Shown: positions 56,301-64,000 of the stretch, in pieces
How the letters are laid out: the number at the start of each line of letters is the position of its first letter
How positions within the stretch are numbered: position 1 is the first letter of the stretch
Origin: Paraflavitalea sp. CAU 1676
Lineage (GTDB): Bacteria; Bacteroidota; Bacteroidia; Chitinophagales; Chitinophagaceae
Assembly (NCBI RefSeq): GCF_029223285.1
Contig: NZ_JARHUJ010000007.1
Location: 372,001-436,000, forward strand
Length of the DNA: 64,000 nt
Reading direction: 5' to 3'
The notes under the pieces: model-generated
Told to the model about the DNA's origin: nothing
What the model saw: the letters and a program-made list of their open reading frames with translations, nothing else
The model's database searches: none
Translations under genes and position numbers: made by a program

Positions 56301-56797
56301 TGCGACAGGTTGCCTTTGGCCACCAGCGAGATTACGTGGGCAATCTCGATAGTGGGGTGCACCAGGTCCGAGATCAATGTATTCAGCGAATCCATACCGG
56401 TACTCCAGGCGCCCTTGGCGTGGGGCACTTCGATACGCTGCGTGAGTTTACCCTGCTTACCGATCGTACTGCCGGCGCGGGTAAATTCATCGATCATCTT
56501 TTCATTGAGGGAAATAATATCGTTGAGGGTGTCGCAGATCTTACCATTGAGCCCGATCTCATCGATCGGCATCCGGACATTGAAATTACCATTCTTCATT
56601 TCGGTAAGCACGTGCAATAAAGTGCGGAGATCAAACTGCCCAATTGAGGAAGTTTGGGGACTATCGTACCCGTTCGCAGGGGTAGGACTTTTTGTTTTCC
56701 GGGCAGCCGTTTTGGTCTTCTGTACTCCATTGGCCTTGGAAGCGGCAACAATAGCGCTATCCTTTGCCGGCATGGCCTTAGTTTTTGGGCGGGTCAT
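50345..56797 (-). CDS. Giant soluble HAMP-array hybrid histidine kinase
   Basis: This 2150-residue protein has a basic/Ala-rich start (1-48), two or more degenerate HAMP-like units (about 55-201), eleven 92-residue HAMP repeats (202-1213), a GAF domain (about 1225-1400), a coiled coil and HisKA/HATPase ('[20 protein letters not shown]', His about 1462; '[12 protein letters not shown]'), then three receivers: about 1760-1880 ('[11 protein letters not shown]'), about 1890-2010 ('[13 protein letters not shown]') and 2028-2150 ('[14 protein letters not shown]', Asp about 2081). No membrane helix is visible, as in fungal Nik1-type kinases with poly-HAMP regions. It probably senses a cytoplasmic or osmotic cue and drives a multi-step phosphorelay. 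Plus-strand open frames of the repeat region are antisense artefacts. Confidence 0.93.
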   Translation of the reverse strand: MTRPKTKAMPAKDSAIVAASKANGVQKTKTAARKTKSPTPANGYDSPQTSSIGQFDLRTLLHVLTEMKNGNFNVRMPIDEIGLNGKICDTLNDIISLNEKMIDEFTRAGSTIGKQGKLTQRIEVPHAKGAWSTGMDSLNTLISDLVHPTIEIAHVISLVAKGNLSQEMPLEIGGHLLQGEFARIAKEVNDMVRQLNLFSVEVTRVAREVGSEGKLGGQAKVKGVGGVWKDLTDSVNQMASNLTGQVRNIAEVTTAVAKGDLSKKITVDVKGEILELKNTINTMVDQLNSFSSEVTRVALEVGTEGKLGGQAQVKGVAGTWKDLTDSVNQMASNLTGQVRNIAEVTTAVAKGDLSRQITVDVKGEILELKNTINTMVDQLNSFSAEVTRVAREVGSEGKLGGQAKVKGVGGVWKDLTDSVNQMASNLTGQVRNIAEVTTAVAKGDLSRKITVDVKGEILELKNTINTMVDQLNSFSSEVTRVALEVGTEGKLGGQAQVKGVAGTWKDLTDSVNGMASNLTGQVRNIAEVTTAVARGDLSRKITVDVKGEILELKNTINTMVDQLNSFGSEVTRVAREVGSEGKLGGQAQVPGVGGTWKDLTDSVNIMAGNLTSQVRNIAEVTTAVATGDLSRKIDVDVRGEILELKNTINTMVDQLRGFASEVTRVAREVGSEGKLGGQAAVEGVGGVWKDLTDSVNGMASNLTDQVRNIAEVTTAVARGDLSRKITVDVRGEILELKNTINTMVDQLNSFGSEVTRVAREVGSEGKLGGQADVPGVGGTWKDLTDSVNKMASNLTSQVRNIAEVTTAVANGDLSRKIGVDVKGEILELKNTINTMVDQLRGFASEVTRVAREVGTDGKLGGQANVPGVAGTWKDLTDSVNQMAGNLTDQVRNIAEVAIAVANGDMSKKITVDVRGEILQLKETLNTMVDQLRAFASEVTRVAREVGTDGKLGGQAFVPGVAGTWKDLTDSVNQMTGNLTAQVRNIAEVTKAVASGDLSKTVQIDVKGEILDLKNTINTMVEQLNSFAFEVTRVAREVGTEGKLGGQAEVRGVAGTWKDLTDSVNMMASNLTNQVRGIAKVVTAVATGNLKQKLSIVSRGEVAQLTDTINEMIDTLAVFADQVTTVAREVGVEGRLGGQASVPGASGIWKNLTENVNQLAQNLTTQVRSISEVASAVTKGDLTRTIRVEAKGEVEALKDTINQMISNLKQTTLRNQEQDWLKSNLAKFGQMLQGQKDLKTVTQRILSELAQVVTAHYGAFYILKQEDESQNTKLSLFAAYGYKSDRNIPTEFAIGEGLVGQVAYEKERIILNNVPGNYIKISSGLGRARPANLIILPVVFENKVKAVIELASLDIFSETHLDFLSQLTESIGIVLNTIEANTRTEELLTQSQSLAGELKIQQEELRRTNDELQDKALLLVKQKNEVEAKNKEVEEARRSLEEKAEQLTLTSKYKSEFLANMSHELRTPLNSLLILAQQLYENAEGNLSDKQIRYAKTIHSCGDDLIQLINDILDLSKIESGFITANFGQVRFSEIASFVETTFKPISEARHLRFTIETDSRLPELMETDLQRLNQILKNLLSNSFKFTEKGEVKLRIYEARKTWKAGTPTLDNASKVVAFAISDTGIGIPQEKQNIIFEAFQQAEGSTSRKYGGTGLGLSISRGLAELLGGTIELESQPSFGSTFTLFLPVEAALSLTHPEDRLSNYRQYQLGGDSGEIDTLINSIRNSPDTKDSQAMQGMVNEMINEAGDDRNSVLPNDKVLLVVEDDLRFGKIIIDKAHERGLKAIVATNYLEVFDFINRFMPISITLDVKLPDTSGWKVLDLLRNDLNYRHIPIHLISGEENKELALKRGARSFLLKPLDNEALNDLFDDILTFNNKEVKRVLVVEDNEIDSSQIVKMLQGDNMDITLADTGKEAVEQITDKEKDFDCIILDYTLPDISGTDIVNKVAENKQRHTPVIIYSGKDFAKKELQHLGRMSNSIILKGVNSLEHLLEETVLYLHLNHKDLPTEKKRLIENIRMKEDILTGKNVLVVDDDVRNLFALTTVFERYNINVITAESGKEAINLINEESPKVDMVLMDIMMPEMDGYETTQKIRREHKNSTLPIIAVTAKAMKGDRQKCIEAGASDYITKPLKIDQLLSLMRVWFYK
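53159..56194 (-). repeat. Eleven tandem 276-base HAMP-coding repeats
   Basis: Each unit encodes 92 residues with a fixed frame: 'VTRVAREVG', 'GKLGGQA', 'WKDLTDSVN', '[12 protein letters not shown]', 'GDLS', '[18 protein letters not shown]'. Units 1 and 3 share '[20 protein letters not shown]' while units 2 and 4 share '[20 protein letters not shown]', a higher-order period of 552 bases. Units 10 and 11 are the most divergent. Confidence 0.9.
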
Positions 56798-57103
56798 AGC
56801 AAATGTTTAATGTAAGAAGGTATAACAAATAATAAATCATGCCAGAATTTGGCGAAAAGATGGTTGGTGCCTGTATTGGTTTTCAGCGAGAGTGCGCTTT
56901 TAGGGTTAAACAGAATTCCCCACATTGGGGGAATATTTCCACACAATGAGCAATATGATACATGGCCAAAATTGGCAATGCGTGTAATGCGCTCCGTATC
57001 CAAATACACGTAAAAAGGCTATGCCAGCCGGATACTGGCTGTCTGGGCCAAATCGGGCATGCGAGTTGTGATAACACACAAGTGCACTGAAAAACTGTAA
57101 TGT
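56798..57103. other. Divergent control region between the giant kinase and the lone receiver
   Basis: About 306 bases without a gene. The AT-rich 80 bases next to 56797 are the likely place for the minus-strand promoter, but no full TTG-N19-TAnnTTTG match was found. A TGG-GGG-rich stretch near 56930 shows nothing recognisable. Confidence 0.4.
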
Positions 57104-57526
57104 ATGTTGGAAAAGACAATCTTGCTTGTTGATGACGACTCGGAGGACCAATTCCTGATGCAGGAAGCCTTCAGCGATAATGGAATTGGGGAAACCCTGC
57201 GATTTGCCGACAACGGCGAATCGGCGATCGAACTGCTCGATCACTTAACACCGGAAGAGTTGCCTTCCCTCATTGTTATGGACCTGAACATGCCACGCAT
57301 GAATGGTCGCGAAACCCTCTCCTACCTCAAACAACACCCGCTGTACCACGATATTCCCGTCATCATTTATTCAACTTCTATCAATGACCTGGAACGTGCC
57401 CGCTGCAAAGAGATCGGCGCAGCCGCCTATATTACCAAACCCGCCACTTTTACGGAGTGCCAGCAGATAGCCTGGTGGTTCCATAAGATCGGTTGCGGCA
57501 ACCAGGTCGAGGAACAGAGTGATTAG
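57104..57526 (+). CDS. Single-domain response regulator (Rcp1-like)
   Basis: The 140-residue protein is a lone receiver domain: acidic pocket 'LLVDDDSEDQFLMQEAF' (10-26), Asp 60 in 'SLIVMDLNMPRMNGRE', and Lys near 113 in 'AAYITKPATFTECQ'. The 'SEDQ' and 'LNMPRMNG' features are like Rcp1/CheY-type regulators. No output domain is present, so it acts by protein contact or as a relay intermediate. It is divergently placed from the giant kinase and may shuttle phosphate to or from it. Confidence 0.9.
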   Translation: MLEKTILLVDDDSEDQFLMQEAFSDNGIGETLRFADNGESAIELLDHLTPEELPSLIVMDLNMPRMNGRETLSYLKQHPLYHDIPVIIYSTSINDLERARCKEIGAAAYITKPATFTECQQIAWWFHKIGCGNQVEEQSD

Positions 57527-57570
57527 ATCCGATGGCATCATCTTTTTAAAAGTATCCGAAAATCACCAGT

Positions 57571-57753
57571 ATGAAAACCACGCGCAATACCAACACAAAG
57601 CAAAGTAAACAAGGACATAATAGCATTCCCAAACCGGAGATCCGGGACAATCTCGATAGCCGGAAAAACGAGGAGCAGGATTTTAAAGGGGACGATGTTA
57701 CCCATAACAGAAAACCACACCACAATACCGGTAAGTCCAAACGCAGCAAATAA
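57571..57753 (+). CDS. Small hydrophilic protein
   Basis: The 60-residue product (MKTTRNTNTKQSKQGHNSIP) has no hydrophobic part and is rich in Lys, Asn, Asp and His. The segments 'IPKPEIRDNLDSRKNEEQD' and 'KGDDVTHNRKPHHN' resemble small uncharacterised proteins I remember from Chitinophagaceae and relatives. An antisense open frame (57538-57798) is strongly hydrophobic and is a shadow of this one. Function unknown; probably disordered. Confidence 0.6.
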   Translation: MKTTRNTNTKQSKQGHNSIPKPEIRDNLDSRKNEEQDFKGDDVTHNRKPHHNTGKSKRSK

Positions 57754-57877
57754 GACGTAAAGACAATAGCATTTTCCGTTGATCATTGACCTATCCAACC
57801 AGTTCTACCATTAACCTTATTACCATTAATCATTAGCCTTTACTATCCTTTTTTGCTATTCCATTTACGATCTTGTC

Positions 57878-58360
57878 ATGCTGTTTGAGAACAAAGCCAA
57901 CACGATCCGGGCTATCCTTATTGAAAGGAACGAAACCCTTGCGGTGGCCGAAAGTGTCACCGCAGGATACGTACAAGCCATCTTATCAGCCGCCGAAGAA
58001 GCCTCCTTCTTTTTCCAGGGCGGCATTACCGTTTACAATATCGGCCAGAAATGCAGGCACCTGCAGGTGGACCCCATCGAGGCTATGCGCAGCAATTGCG
58101 TATCGGCCAAGGTAGCCCTGCAAATGAGCATGGGCGTACAGCAACTGTTCAAAAGCGATTATGGCATCGCGATCACCGGGTACGCAGCCCCGCTACCCGA
58201 GGCGGGCATCGACCAGGTATTTGCCTTTGTAGCGGCTACCCACAAAACACAGGTACTGGCTCTCGAAAAGATCAGCTCCGACGCGGGTGCAGCCCCGTCT
58301 GTACAGATCGATTATGCTGAGCAGGTACTCCGGCTGTTTGAATCCTGCATCAGCCGCTGA
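57878..58360 (+). CDS. CinA-family nicotinamide-nucleotide amidohydrolase
   Basis: The 160-residue protein matches the C-terminal CinA/PncC domain: 'LAVAESVTAGYVQAILSAAE' (catalytic Ser region near 28), 'FFFQGGITVYNIGQK' (near 45-60) and 'YGIAITGYAAPLPEAG' (near 102). It deamidates nicotinamide mononucleotide to nicotinate mononucleotide in NAD recycling. The N-terminal CinA domain is absent, as in PncC-type single-domain enzymes. The Ala-Ala-Pro in place of the usual Gly-Ile-Ala-Gly-Pro block is a slight departure, so activity is likely but not certain. Confidence 0.82.
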   Translation: MLFENKANTIRAILIERNETLAVAESVTAGYVQAILSAAEEASFFFQGGITVYNIGQKCRHLQVDPIEAMRSNCVSAKVALQMSMGVQQLFKSDYGIAITGYAAPLPEAGIDQVFAFVAATHKTQVLALEKISSDAGAAPSVQIDYAEQVLRLFESCISR

Positions 58361-58621
58361 AACTAACACGCCCCACAACAGGCGTTTGTCAGCATTCCTT
58401 CCATATGCTGCAATACCCATTTACCTGCTTCACATTACTACCTGCATCTTTCACAACGGCTAATCGTCAAACAACAGAATTCGTTACTTTGTAGAACGAA
58501 CTCCACGATTATTACATTCCGTCATCCAAAAGCGGCGGGGTAAAAAAGGCTTGCTTTTTGAATTAAGGATAATAGTCTTGCCTCATAACTGATAGTATTA
58601 CAAATAAATACAAGATAAATT

Positions 58622-61600
58622 GTGAAACAACCGACCAATGTGCCCGCTATACTCAAAAAGATCGGACGGATCCTGCTGAAGACCTTCCTGATCATCCTGG
58701 GCATATTGATCCTGCTTGTGTTGGTGATCCAAACTCCCCCCGTTCAACATTTCATCCGCGGCAAAGCTGTGAGCTGGCTGCAGAAGAAACTGCAGACCCG
58801 GGTCGACGTTAGCCGGCTGTACATCGGGTTTCCCAAAAAGATCGTACTGGAAGGCATTTATCTCGAAGACCGGCAAAAAGACACCCTCTTTTATGGCGGC
58901 AGCATCAAGGTTGACCTCAACCTCTGGAAACTGATCAAAAGCGAAGTACTGGTGCAGGAGATCAGCCTGGAGAACATCACGGCCAACGTAAAACGCACCC
59001 TGCCCGATACTACTTTCAATTTCCAGTTTATCATAGATGCTTTCGCTTCCAAAGAGCCAGCCGTTCCTTCTACCGATACGAGCTCCCTGAAAATGTCCAT
59101 CGACCGTGTGGTGCTCGATAAATTCAGCGCCCGCTACCTCGATGTGGTGAACGGCAGCGATATGAAAGTGTACATCGGCCATTTCGATACCCGCATCGAC
59201 CGGTTCGACCCGGCCCACGCCGCCTATTCGGTGCCCAGTACCGAATTGCGCGGATTACGGGCTTCCATCTACCAGCGCAAGCCGATCGTAACACCCGAGT
59301 CGCCGGCTACCGATAAAGCCGAAGCGGCTGCCGGGCCCGATATGCAGTTACAATTCAAGGAAATTGAACTCGAAGACTGTCAGCTCGATTACGGCAACGA
59401 CGAAAGCGCCCTATACGCTAACCTCACTGTAGGTGATCTACTGCTGCACATGCAGGAGCTCGACCTCACCCGGCAACTGATTCGCCTCGACGAAGTAACG
59501 CTCAACAATACCACCGCTGCCATCCGCTTTGGCAAGAAGCCGGCAGCCAAAGTGGTGGTCAAAGAAGTTAAACAGGAGGTACAGGCGCAGGCCGAAGCCG
59601 GCTGGCGGGTAACCGTTAACAAAGTGGCGCTGGAGAAGAACGCCTTTCGCATGGACGATGACAATACGCCCAAAGCGAAAACCGGGATGGACTATGCCCA
59701 CCTCGACCTGCGCGAACTCCACTTTGCAGCCGACGATATCCGTTACAGCTCCGATACCATCAGCGGGCGCATCGCCGAAGGCAGTTTCACGGAGCGTTCG
59801 GGCTTCACCCTTCAAAAACTGCAAACCAATTTTCAATACACCGCCAAGGGCGCCTACCTGCACGACCTGCTCGTGCAAACACCCGGCACGCGCCTCGAAC
59901 GCAGCATAGACGTAGCCTACCCTTCGCTCGACGCCCTCCAGAAAGACATCGGCCAGCTGCGCCTGGACATGGACATACGCGATAGTAAAGTGCAGGTGAA
60001 GGACATCCTCACCTTTGCACCCTTCCTGGCCGAACAACCCGCCTTTGCGAATCCACAATCCACCTGGCAGCTGCACAGCCAGGTAAGCGGCTCCGTAAGC
60101 GATCTGCGCATCGGTTCCCTGCGCATCAAAGGCATGCAACAGACCAACCTCGAGTTGGCCGGCAACATCAAAGGCCTGCCCGACATGAAAAAGCTGCAGG
60201 CCAACCTCGCCATCAAAGACATCAGCAGCAGTGCACGTGATGTGGAGCGGCTGTTGCCAAAAGGATCTATACCCGAAAATATCACCATCCCCTCCCAGTT
60301 CAATCTATCGGGTAAATTGAATGGCACCGAAAAGAAGCTGTACGCCGACCTGCTGCTCAATACCACCCTCGGCACCGCTACCGTGAAAGGCACGGTACAA
60401 AACCCGGCCGACTCGATCAACATCGGTTACGACCTGGCTTTGACGGCACAATCCTTCGACCTTAAAAAGTTATTGAAGCAACCCGACCTTGGCCTGCTGA
60501 CCATGAACGTAACCGCGAAGGGTCGCGGCCGTGTAGTAAAGACCATGGATGCTACTGTTGATGGATTGATTGCTGTGGCCGACTACAAAGGATACCGCTA
60601 CCACGATTTCAAATTAAATGGCCATATCCGGCAACAGGTATTCGAGATCAAGGCAGCTATTCAGAACGAGCCGATACATGTTGAGCTGGATGCCTCAGGT
60701 AGTTTAGCCGGCGCCTACCCCGCCATCAAATTGCATGCGGTGGTTGACAGCGTAAAGACATTACCCCTGCACCTCACGACCGACAATATCATTTACCGCG
60801 GGAATATCGATGCCGATTTCCCGCTACTGAACATCGATAGCCTCGAAGGCCGCCTGCTGGTTACCAAGAACCTGTTGGTGATGGGCGACCGCCGCATAGA
60901 AACGGATACGCTGGAAGTGGTGGCCAACCTTTCCGACTCGGGCCAGGTGATCGACCTCCGCAGCGAAGTGCTCACCGCAAAACTGTGGGGCCAATACCAT
61001 TTAACCGAACTGGGCACCGTGATGCAGCGCTCGATGAATAAGTATTTTTCCAATGCCCCCGATAGCCTCACCGGCTTGCCTCCCTATGATTTCCGGGTCA
61101 ATGCTACACTGGTCAAAGGTCCATTATTGCAAGGATTTGCACCCGACCTGAAACAACTGGAGCCGGTATTGCTGAATGGGCATTTCACCAGCAATGGCGG
61201 CATTAACGCGACATTGAAAGCACCGCTGGTTGTGTACGGCACCAACGAGATCAGCAATGCACAGCTTACCGCCAATACCGAAGGCAACAGTCTGCAGGCA
61301 CTCGTCGGATTTGATGCTTACCGCAACGGCGAATCGCTGGTGGTGTATGAAACAAGACTACGTGCAGCGCTGGCCGACAACAAGATCAATTTCGCCCTGC
61401 ACACAAAGGATGTGAACGGCAAAGACAAATACCACCTCGAAGGATTGCTGGCGCAGCCGGCCAGGAGCGTGTATGAATTCTCGCTGCGTCCCGATTCGCT
61501 GATGCTGAACTACCAGGAATGGGTGGCCGGCAACGACAACAAGATCCGCATCGACTCGACCAATATTACAGCCGACAAGTTCTGGCTTAGTTATATGGAC

Positions 61601-63748
61601 CAGCGGCTATCGATACAAACGCGTACCGACCAGCCCGGCCAGCCGCTCGGCGTTGGCTTCGACCGTTTCCGCATCGGCACCCTCGTAAGTTTTATTCAGA
61701 AAGACTCTTTGATCGCCGATGGTGAGCTCAATGGAGCGATCAGCTTCACCAACATTATGAAAGAACCGGTATTTGCCGGCGACCTTACGATCAAAAATGT
61801 CAGCATGAGTAAAGACACACTGGGCGATATTCATGCGATCGTGAACAACGAAACACCCAATAACTACGCGGCCGATATTACTCTTACCGGGCACGGCAAT
61901 GATATCGGCATTAAGGGCGTGTATAAAATGGAGGAGGTAAGCAGTTTCGATTTTGATGTCGCGATCCGGACCCTGCAGCTTAAGTCCCTGCAGGCCGCCA
62001 GCATGGGCAGCATCAAATCGGCCTCGGGTACTGCCACCGGGCAGTTTGCCCTCAAGGGCACCATCGACAAACCTTCGATAAACGGAGAGCTGACATTTAA
62101 CAAAGCCATCGTAGTGCCCACCGCCATAGGCTCGCCCCTGAAGATCGACCAAACCGGGATAAAGATCACCGATGAAGGTGTTGTGTTTAACGAATTCACC
62201 ATCCGCGATTCTGCCAATAATACCGCCACCCTCGATGGCACCGCGTATACCACCAACTTCACCAATTATAAATTTGACCTGGTATTCAACGCCCGCAACT
62301 TCCAGGCACTCAATAGTACAGCCAAAGAGAATGAACTTTATTATGGTGACCTGTATTTCAACAGCCGTCTTAACATAAAGGGCACCGAACTTCACCCGAT
62401 CGTAGATGGATCGCTCAAGGTAAATGAGAAAACCAAACTCACGGTGGTAATGCCCCAGGAAGATCCGGGTGTGCAGGACCGCGAAGGGGTGGTAAGGTTC
62501 GTAGATAAGGACGCTGTACCCAACGATTCCTTATGGCAGGGATCGGGGCTCGACTCATTGAATACCGCTAATATCCGCGACTACGACATCAATGTCAATA
62601 TTACGATCGACAAGGAAGCAGAGTTGAACATGATCGTCGATGCGGCCAACGGCGACTTTCTGCAGGTAAAAGGCGAAGCCAATCTCAACGGTGGCATTGA
62701 CCCCAGCGGTAAGGTGACGATGACCGGCACCTATGAGTTGCAACAGGGCAGTTATCAATTAGCGCTCAATTTCCTGAAACGGAAATTCGATATACAGAAA
62801 GGCAGCCGTATCATCTGGCAGGGCGAACCCACCGAAGCCGAGGTCGACATCACCGCCATTTATGAGGCTAACACCTCCCCCATCGACCTGGTAGGCAGCC
62901 AGCTCGGTAGCGAAACCTCCACTGCCGATCGCAATAAATACCGGCAACGACTGCCCTTCCTGGTATACCTCAAAATGGAAGATAAATTACTGAAACCAAA
63001 ACTAACCTTCGATATCCGCCTGCCCGAAGACAGGAGCCTCGGCGTTGACAAAGGCATCGTTGAAACTACCAATACCAAGCTGGAACAGTTGCGGCAGCAG
63101 CCCGGCGAAATGAACAAGCAGGTATTCTCGCTGTTGCTCCTGAATCGTTTTATACAGGACGATCCCTTCGCCACAGGTAACAGCGCCCTCACTCCGGAAA
63201 GTTTTGCCCGCCAGAGTGTGAGCAAATTGCTGACAGAACAACTGAACAACCTGGCAGCCGGCCTGGTGCAGGGCGTAGACATCAACTTCGATGTACAGTC
63301 GCAGGAAGATTTCACAACCGGTCAGGCAGAAAACCGCACCGAGCTGAATGTGGAAGTATCCAAGCGCCTACTCAATGACCGGCTGAAGGTAACCGTTGGC
63401 AGCAATTTTGAACTGGAAGGTGCAGAGAATACCAACCGGCAAAGCAACAATATCGGCGCCGACGTAAGGATCGATTATGAACTGAGCCGCGACGGCCGCT
63501 ACATGTTAAGGGCCTACCGGAAGAATGAATATGAAGGAATTCTTGAAGGGTATATCATAGAAACCGGCGTGGGTCTGGTGATCACGATCGATTATAACCG
63601 GTTCAGGGAGATCTTCGAATCGGCCAAAAAACGGGAAGCGAGAAGATTGGAAAGGCAGCGTCAACGGCAGCTTCGGGAGGCGAAAGAGGAGGAAGTGCCC
63701 ACTGCCCCACCCCCGGTCACCGTACCCAAAACAACCGGAGGACGATAA
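58622..63748 (+). CDS. tamB: TamB-like translocation/assembly module protein
   Basis: The 1708-residue protein starts at GTG 58622 with a membrane anchor (about 12-40, 'LLKTFLIILGILILLVLVI'), then an AsmA-like N-part (40-330, including 'QTRVDVSRLYIGFPKKIVLE') and a long beta-helical repeat region. The TamB/DUF490 C-terminal domain (about 1300-1640) contains 'GSRIIWQGEPTEAEVDITAI' and, before it, 'YELQQGSYQLALNFLKRKFD'. The very C-terminus is Arg/Glu-rich. TamB forms a periplasm-spanning groove that carries lipids or helps assemble outer membrane proteins with an Omp85 partner, which is encoded next. Confidence 0.93.
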   Translation: MKQPTNVPAILKKIGRILLKTFLIILGILILLVLVIQTPPVQHFIRGKAVSWLQKKLQTRVDVSRLYIGFPKKIVLEGIYLEDRQKDTLFYGGSIKVDLNLWKLIKSEVLVQEISLENITANVKRTLPDTTFNFQFIIDAFASKEPAVPSTDTSSLKMSIDRVVLDKFSARYLDVVNGSDMKVYIGHFDTRIDRFDPAHAAYSVPSTELRGLRASIYQRKPIVTPESPATDKAEAAAGPDMQLQFKEIELEDCQLDYGNDESALYANLTVGDLLLHMQELDLTRQLIRLDEVTLNNTTAAIRFGKKPAAKVVVKEVKQEVQAQAEAGWRVTVNKVALEKNAFRMDDDNTPKAKTGMDYAHLDLRELHFAADDIRYSSDTISGRIAEGSFTERSGFTLQKLQTNFQYTAKGAYLHDLLVQTPGTRLERSIDVAYPSLDALQKDIGQLRLDMDIRDSKVQVKDILTFAPFLAEQPAFANPQSTWQLHSQVSGSVSDLRIGSLRIKGMQQTNLELAGNIKGLPDMKKLQANLAIKDISSSARDVERLLPKGSIPENITIPSQFNLSGKLNGTEKKLYADLLLNTTLGTATVKGTVQNPADSINIGYDLALTAQSFDLKKLLKQPDLGLLTMNVTAKGRGRVVKTMDATVDGLIAVADYKGYRYHDFKLNGHIRQQVFEIKAAIQNEPIHVELDASGSLAGAYPAIKLHAVVDSVKTLPLHLTTDNIIYRGNIDADFPLLNIDSLEGRLLVTKNLLVMGDRRIETDTLEVVANLSDSGQVIDLRSEVLTAKLWGQYHLTELGTVMQRSMNKYFSNAPDSLTGLPPYDFRVNATLVKGPLLQGFAPDLKQLEPVLLNGHFTSNGGINATLKAPLVVYGTNEISNAQLTANTEGNSLQALVGFDAYRNGESLVVYETRLRAALADNKINFALHTKDVNGKDKYHLEGLLAQPARSVYEFSLRPDSLMLNYQEWVAGNDNKIRIDSTNITADKFWLSYMDQRLSIQTRTDQPGQPLGVGFDRFRIGTLVSFIQKDSLIADGELNGAISFTNIMKEPVFAGDLTIKNVSMSKDTLGDIHAIVNNETPNNYAADITLTGHGNDIGIKGVYKMEEVSSFDFDVAIRTLQLKSLQAASMGSIKSASGTATGQFALKGTIDKPSINGELTFNKAIVVPTAIGSPLKIDQTGIKITDEGVVFNEFTIRDSANNTATLDGTAYTTNFTNYKFDLVFNARNFQALNSTAKENELYYGDLYFNSRLNIKGTELHPIVDGSLKVNEKTKLTVVMPQEDPGVQDREGVVRFVDKDAVPNDSLWQGSGLDSLNTANIRDYDINVNITIDKEAELNMIVDAANGDFLQVKGEANLNGGIDPSGKVTMTGTYELQQGSYQLALNFLKRKFDIQKGSRIIWQGEPTEAEVDITAIYEANTSPIDLVGSQLGSETSTADRNKYRQRLPFLVYLKMEDKLLKPKLTFDIRLPEDRSLGVDKGIVETTNTKLEQLRQQPGEMNKQVFSLLLLNRFIQDDPFATGNSALTPESFARQSVSKLLTEQLNNLAAGLVQGVDINFDVQSQEDFTTGQAENRTELNVEVSKRLLNDRLKVTVGSNFELEGAENTNRQSNNIGADVRIDYELSRDGRYMLRAYRKNEYEGILEGYIIETGVGLVITIDYNRFREIFESAKKREARRLERQRQRQLREAKEEEVPTAPPPVTVPKTTGGR

Positions 63749-63801
63749 GCCGTTCACCGCAGCAATCATTAAATCGACAGAACCTATAGAACCAATATAG
63801 T

Positions 63802-64000
63802 TTGAAAAGAAAAGGACTTATATACAGATCGATATGGCCGCTGCTCATCCTGTTCCTGGCTTCCTGCAGCAACACGAAGTACCTGCCCGAAAACGAGGCA
63901 CTGTACACAGGCGCCACCGTAAAGGTGAGCGGCGACGACCTTAGCCGAAAAAAACGAAAGGCCCTCACCAGCGAACTGAATGCACTCACGCGGCCAAAGC
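63802..64000 (+). CDS. tamL: TamL-type Omp85 lipoprotein, start only
   Basis: The frame opens at TTG 63802 (an in-frame TAG lies upstream and no ATG fits) and stays open to the window edge (66 codons). It begins with a basic, hydrophobic leader ('RSIWPLLILFLASC', lipobox LASC) and continues 'SNTKYLPENEALYTGATVKV', the opening I recognise from the lipid-anchored BamA-like TamL proteins of Bacteroidota. The rest, including POTRA domains and barrel, lies outside. Its place 53 bases after tamB fits the partnership. Confidence 0.8.
   Translation, partial: MKRKGLIYRSIWPLLILFLASCSNTKYLPENEALYTGATVKVSGDDLSRKKRKALTSELNALTRPK

Noticed and set aside
57538-57798. Minus-strand hydrophobic small protein
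   Set aside because: It is the mirror of a hydrophilic plus-strand protein that resembles known small proteins; hydrophobic antisense frames are expected there.
58361-58400. Terminator hairpin after the CinA-family gene
   Set aside because: Only five pairs (ACGCC/GGCGT) around an eight-base loop and a short T run; too weak to list as a feature.

Overview
The window looks like a chromosome segment from a Bacteroidota bacterium, most likely family Chitinophagaceae. The evidence is a SusC/SusD pair, many lipoproteins with short lipoboxes followed by Cys-Lys or Cys-Asn, BACON domains, a TamB gene followed by a TamL-type Omp85 lipoprotein, HAMP-array hybrid kinases, and Bacteroidota promoter elements (TTG-N19-TAnnTTTG). 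Base composition is close to balanced, apart from one clearly AT-richer gene at 43.5-44.8 kb. I see no integrase, transposase, CRISPR array or rRNA; the only RNA gene recognised is one tRNA-Cys.

Layout. 0-3 kb: a secreted TapB-like protein cut by the left edge, a decayed DoxX fragment, and a translationally coupled pair of exported proteins (Tat-type NHL propeller and a two-domain beta protein). 3-5.7 kb, minus strand: a small cassette of a holin-like protein, a short gene broken by an in-frame TGA, a conserved Bacteroidota protein of unknown function and an RteC-family protein. 5.7-6.7 kb is gene-free. 6.7-12.8 kb: a SusC-SusD-lipoprotein uptake operon converging on an M1 peptidase. 14.5-15.7 kb: a small secreted protein and a GNAT acetyltransferase. 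16-18.9 kb: four tandem paralogous lipoproteins in A-B-A-B order, the most unusual coding feature here. 19-26.8 kb: BACON/IPT/NHL lipoprotein, second GNAT, TonB-dependent receptor with a Lipoprotein_15 protein, and an SGNH hydrolase. 26.8-39.2 kb: outer-membrane barrels and porins, esterase, GH16 and GH18 glycosidases, DUF1028 protein, alginate-export-type barrel and two alpha/beta hydrolases. 39.3-43.5 kb: a TPR histidine kinase and a sigma-54 activator behind a doubled palindrome. 43.5-45.1 kb: an AT-rich secreted protein and tRNA-Cys. 45.2-49 kb: housekeeping genes (nucleoside phosphorylase, dapF, DinB-like, CorA, NUDIX). 49-57.5 kb: two hybrid kinases, one of 2150 residues with eleven 92-residue HAMP repeats, and a lone receiver protein. 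57.6-64 kb: a small hydrophilic protein, CinA-family amidohydrolase, TamB and the start of TamL.

Together the genes describe a cell-envelope-centred lifestyle: uptake of polymers through TonB-dependent receptors, surface or periplasmic lipoproteins, glycan- and peptide-degrading enzymes, and large sensory kinases. All functions are assigned by reading motifs by eye; no database search was run.
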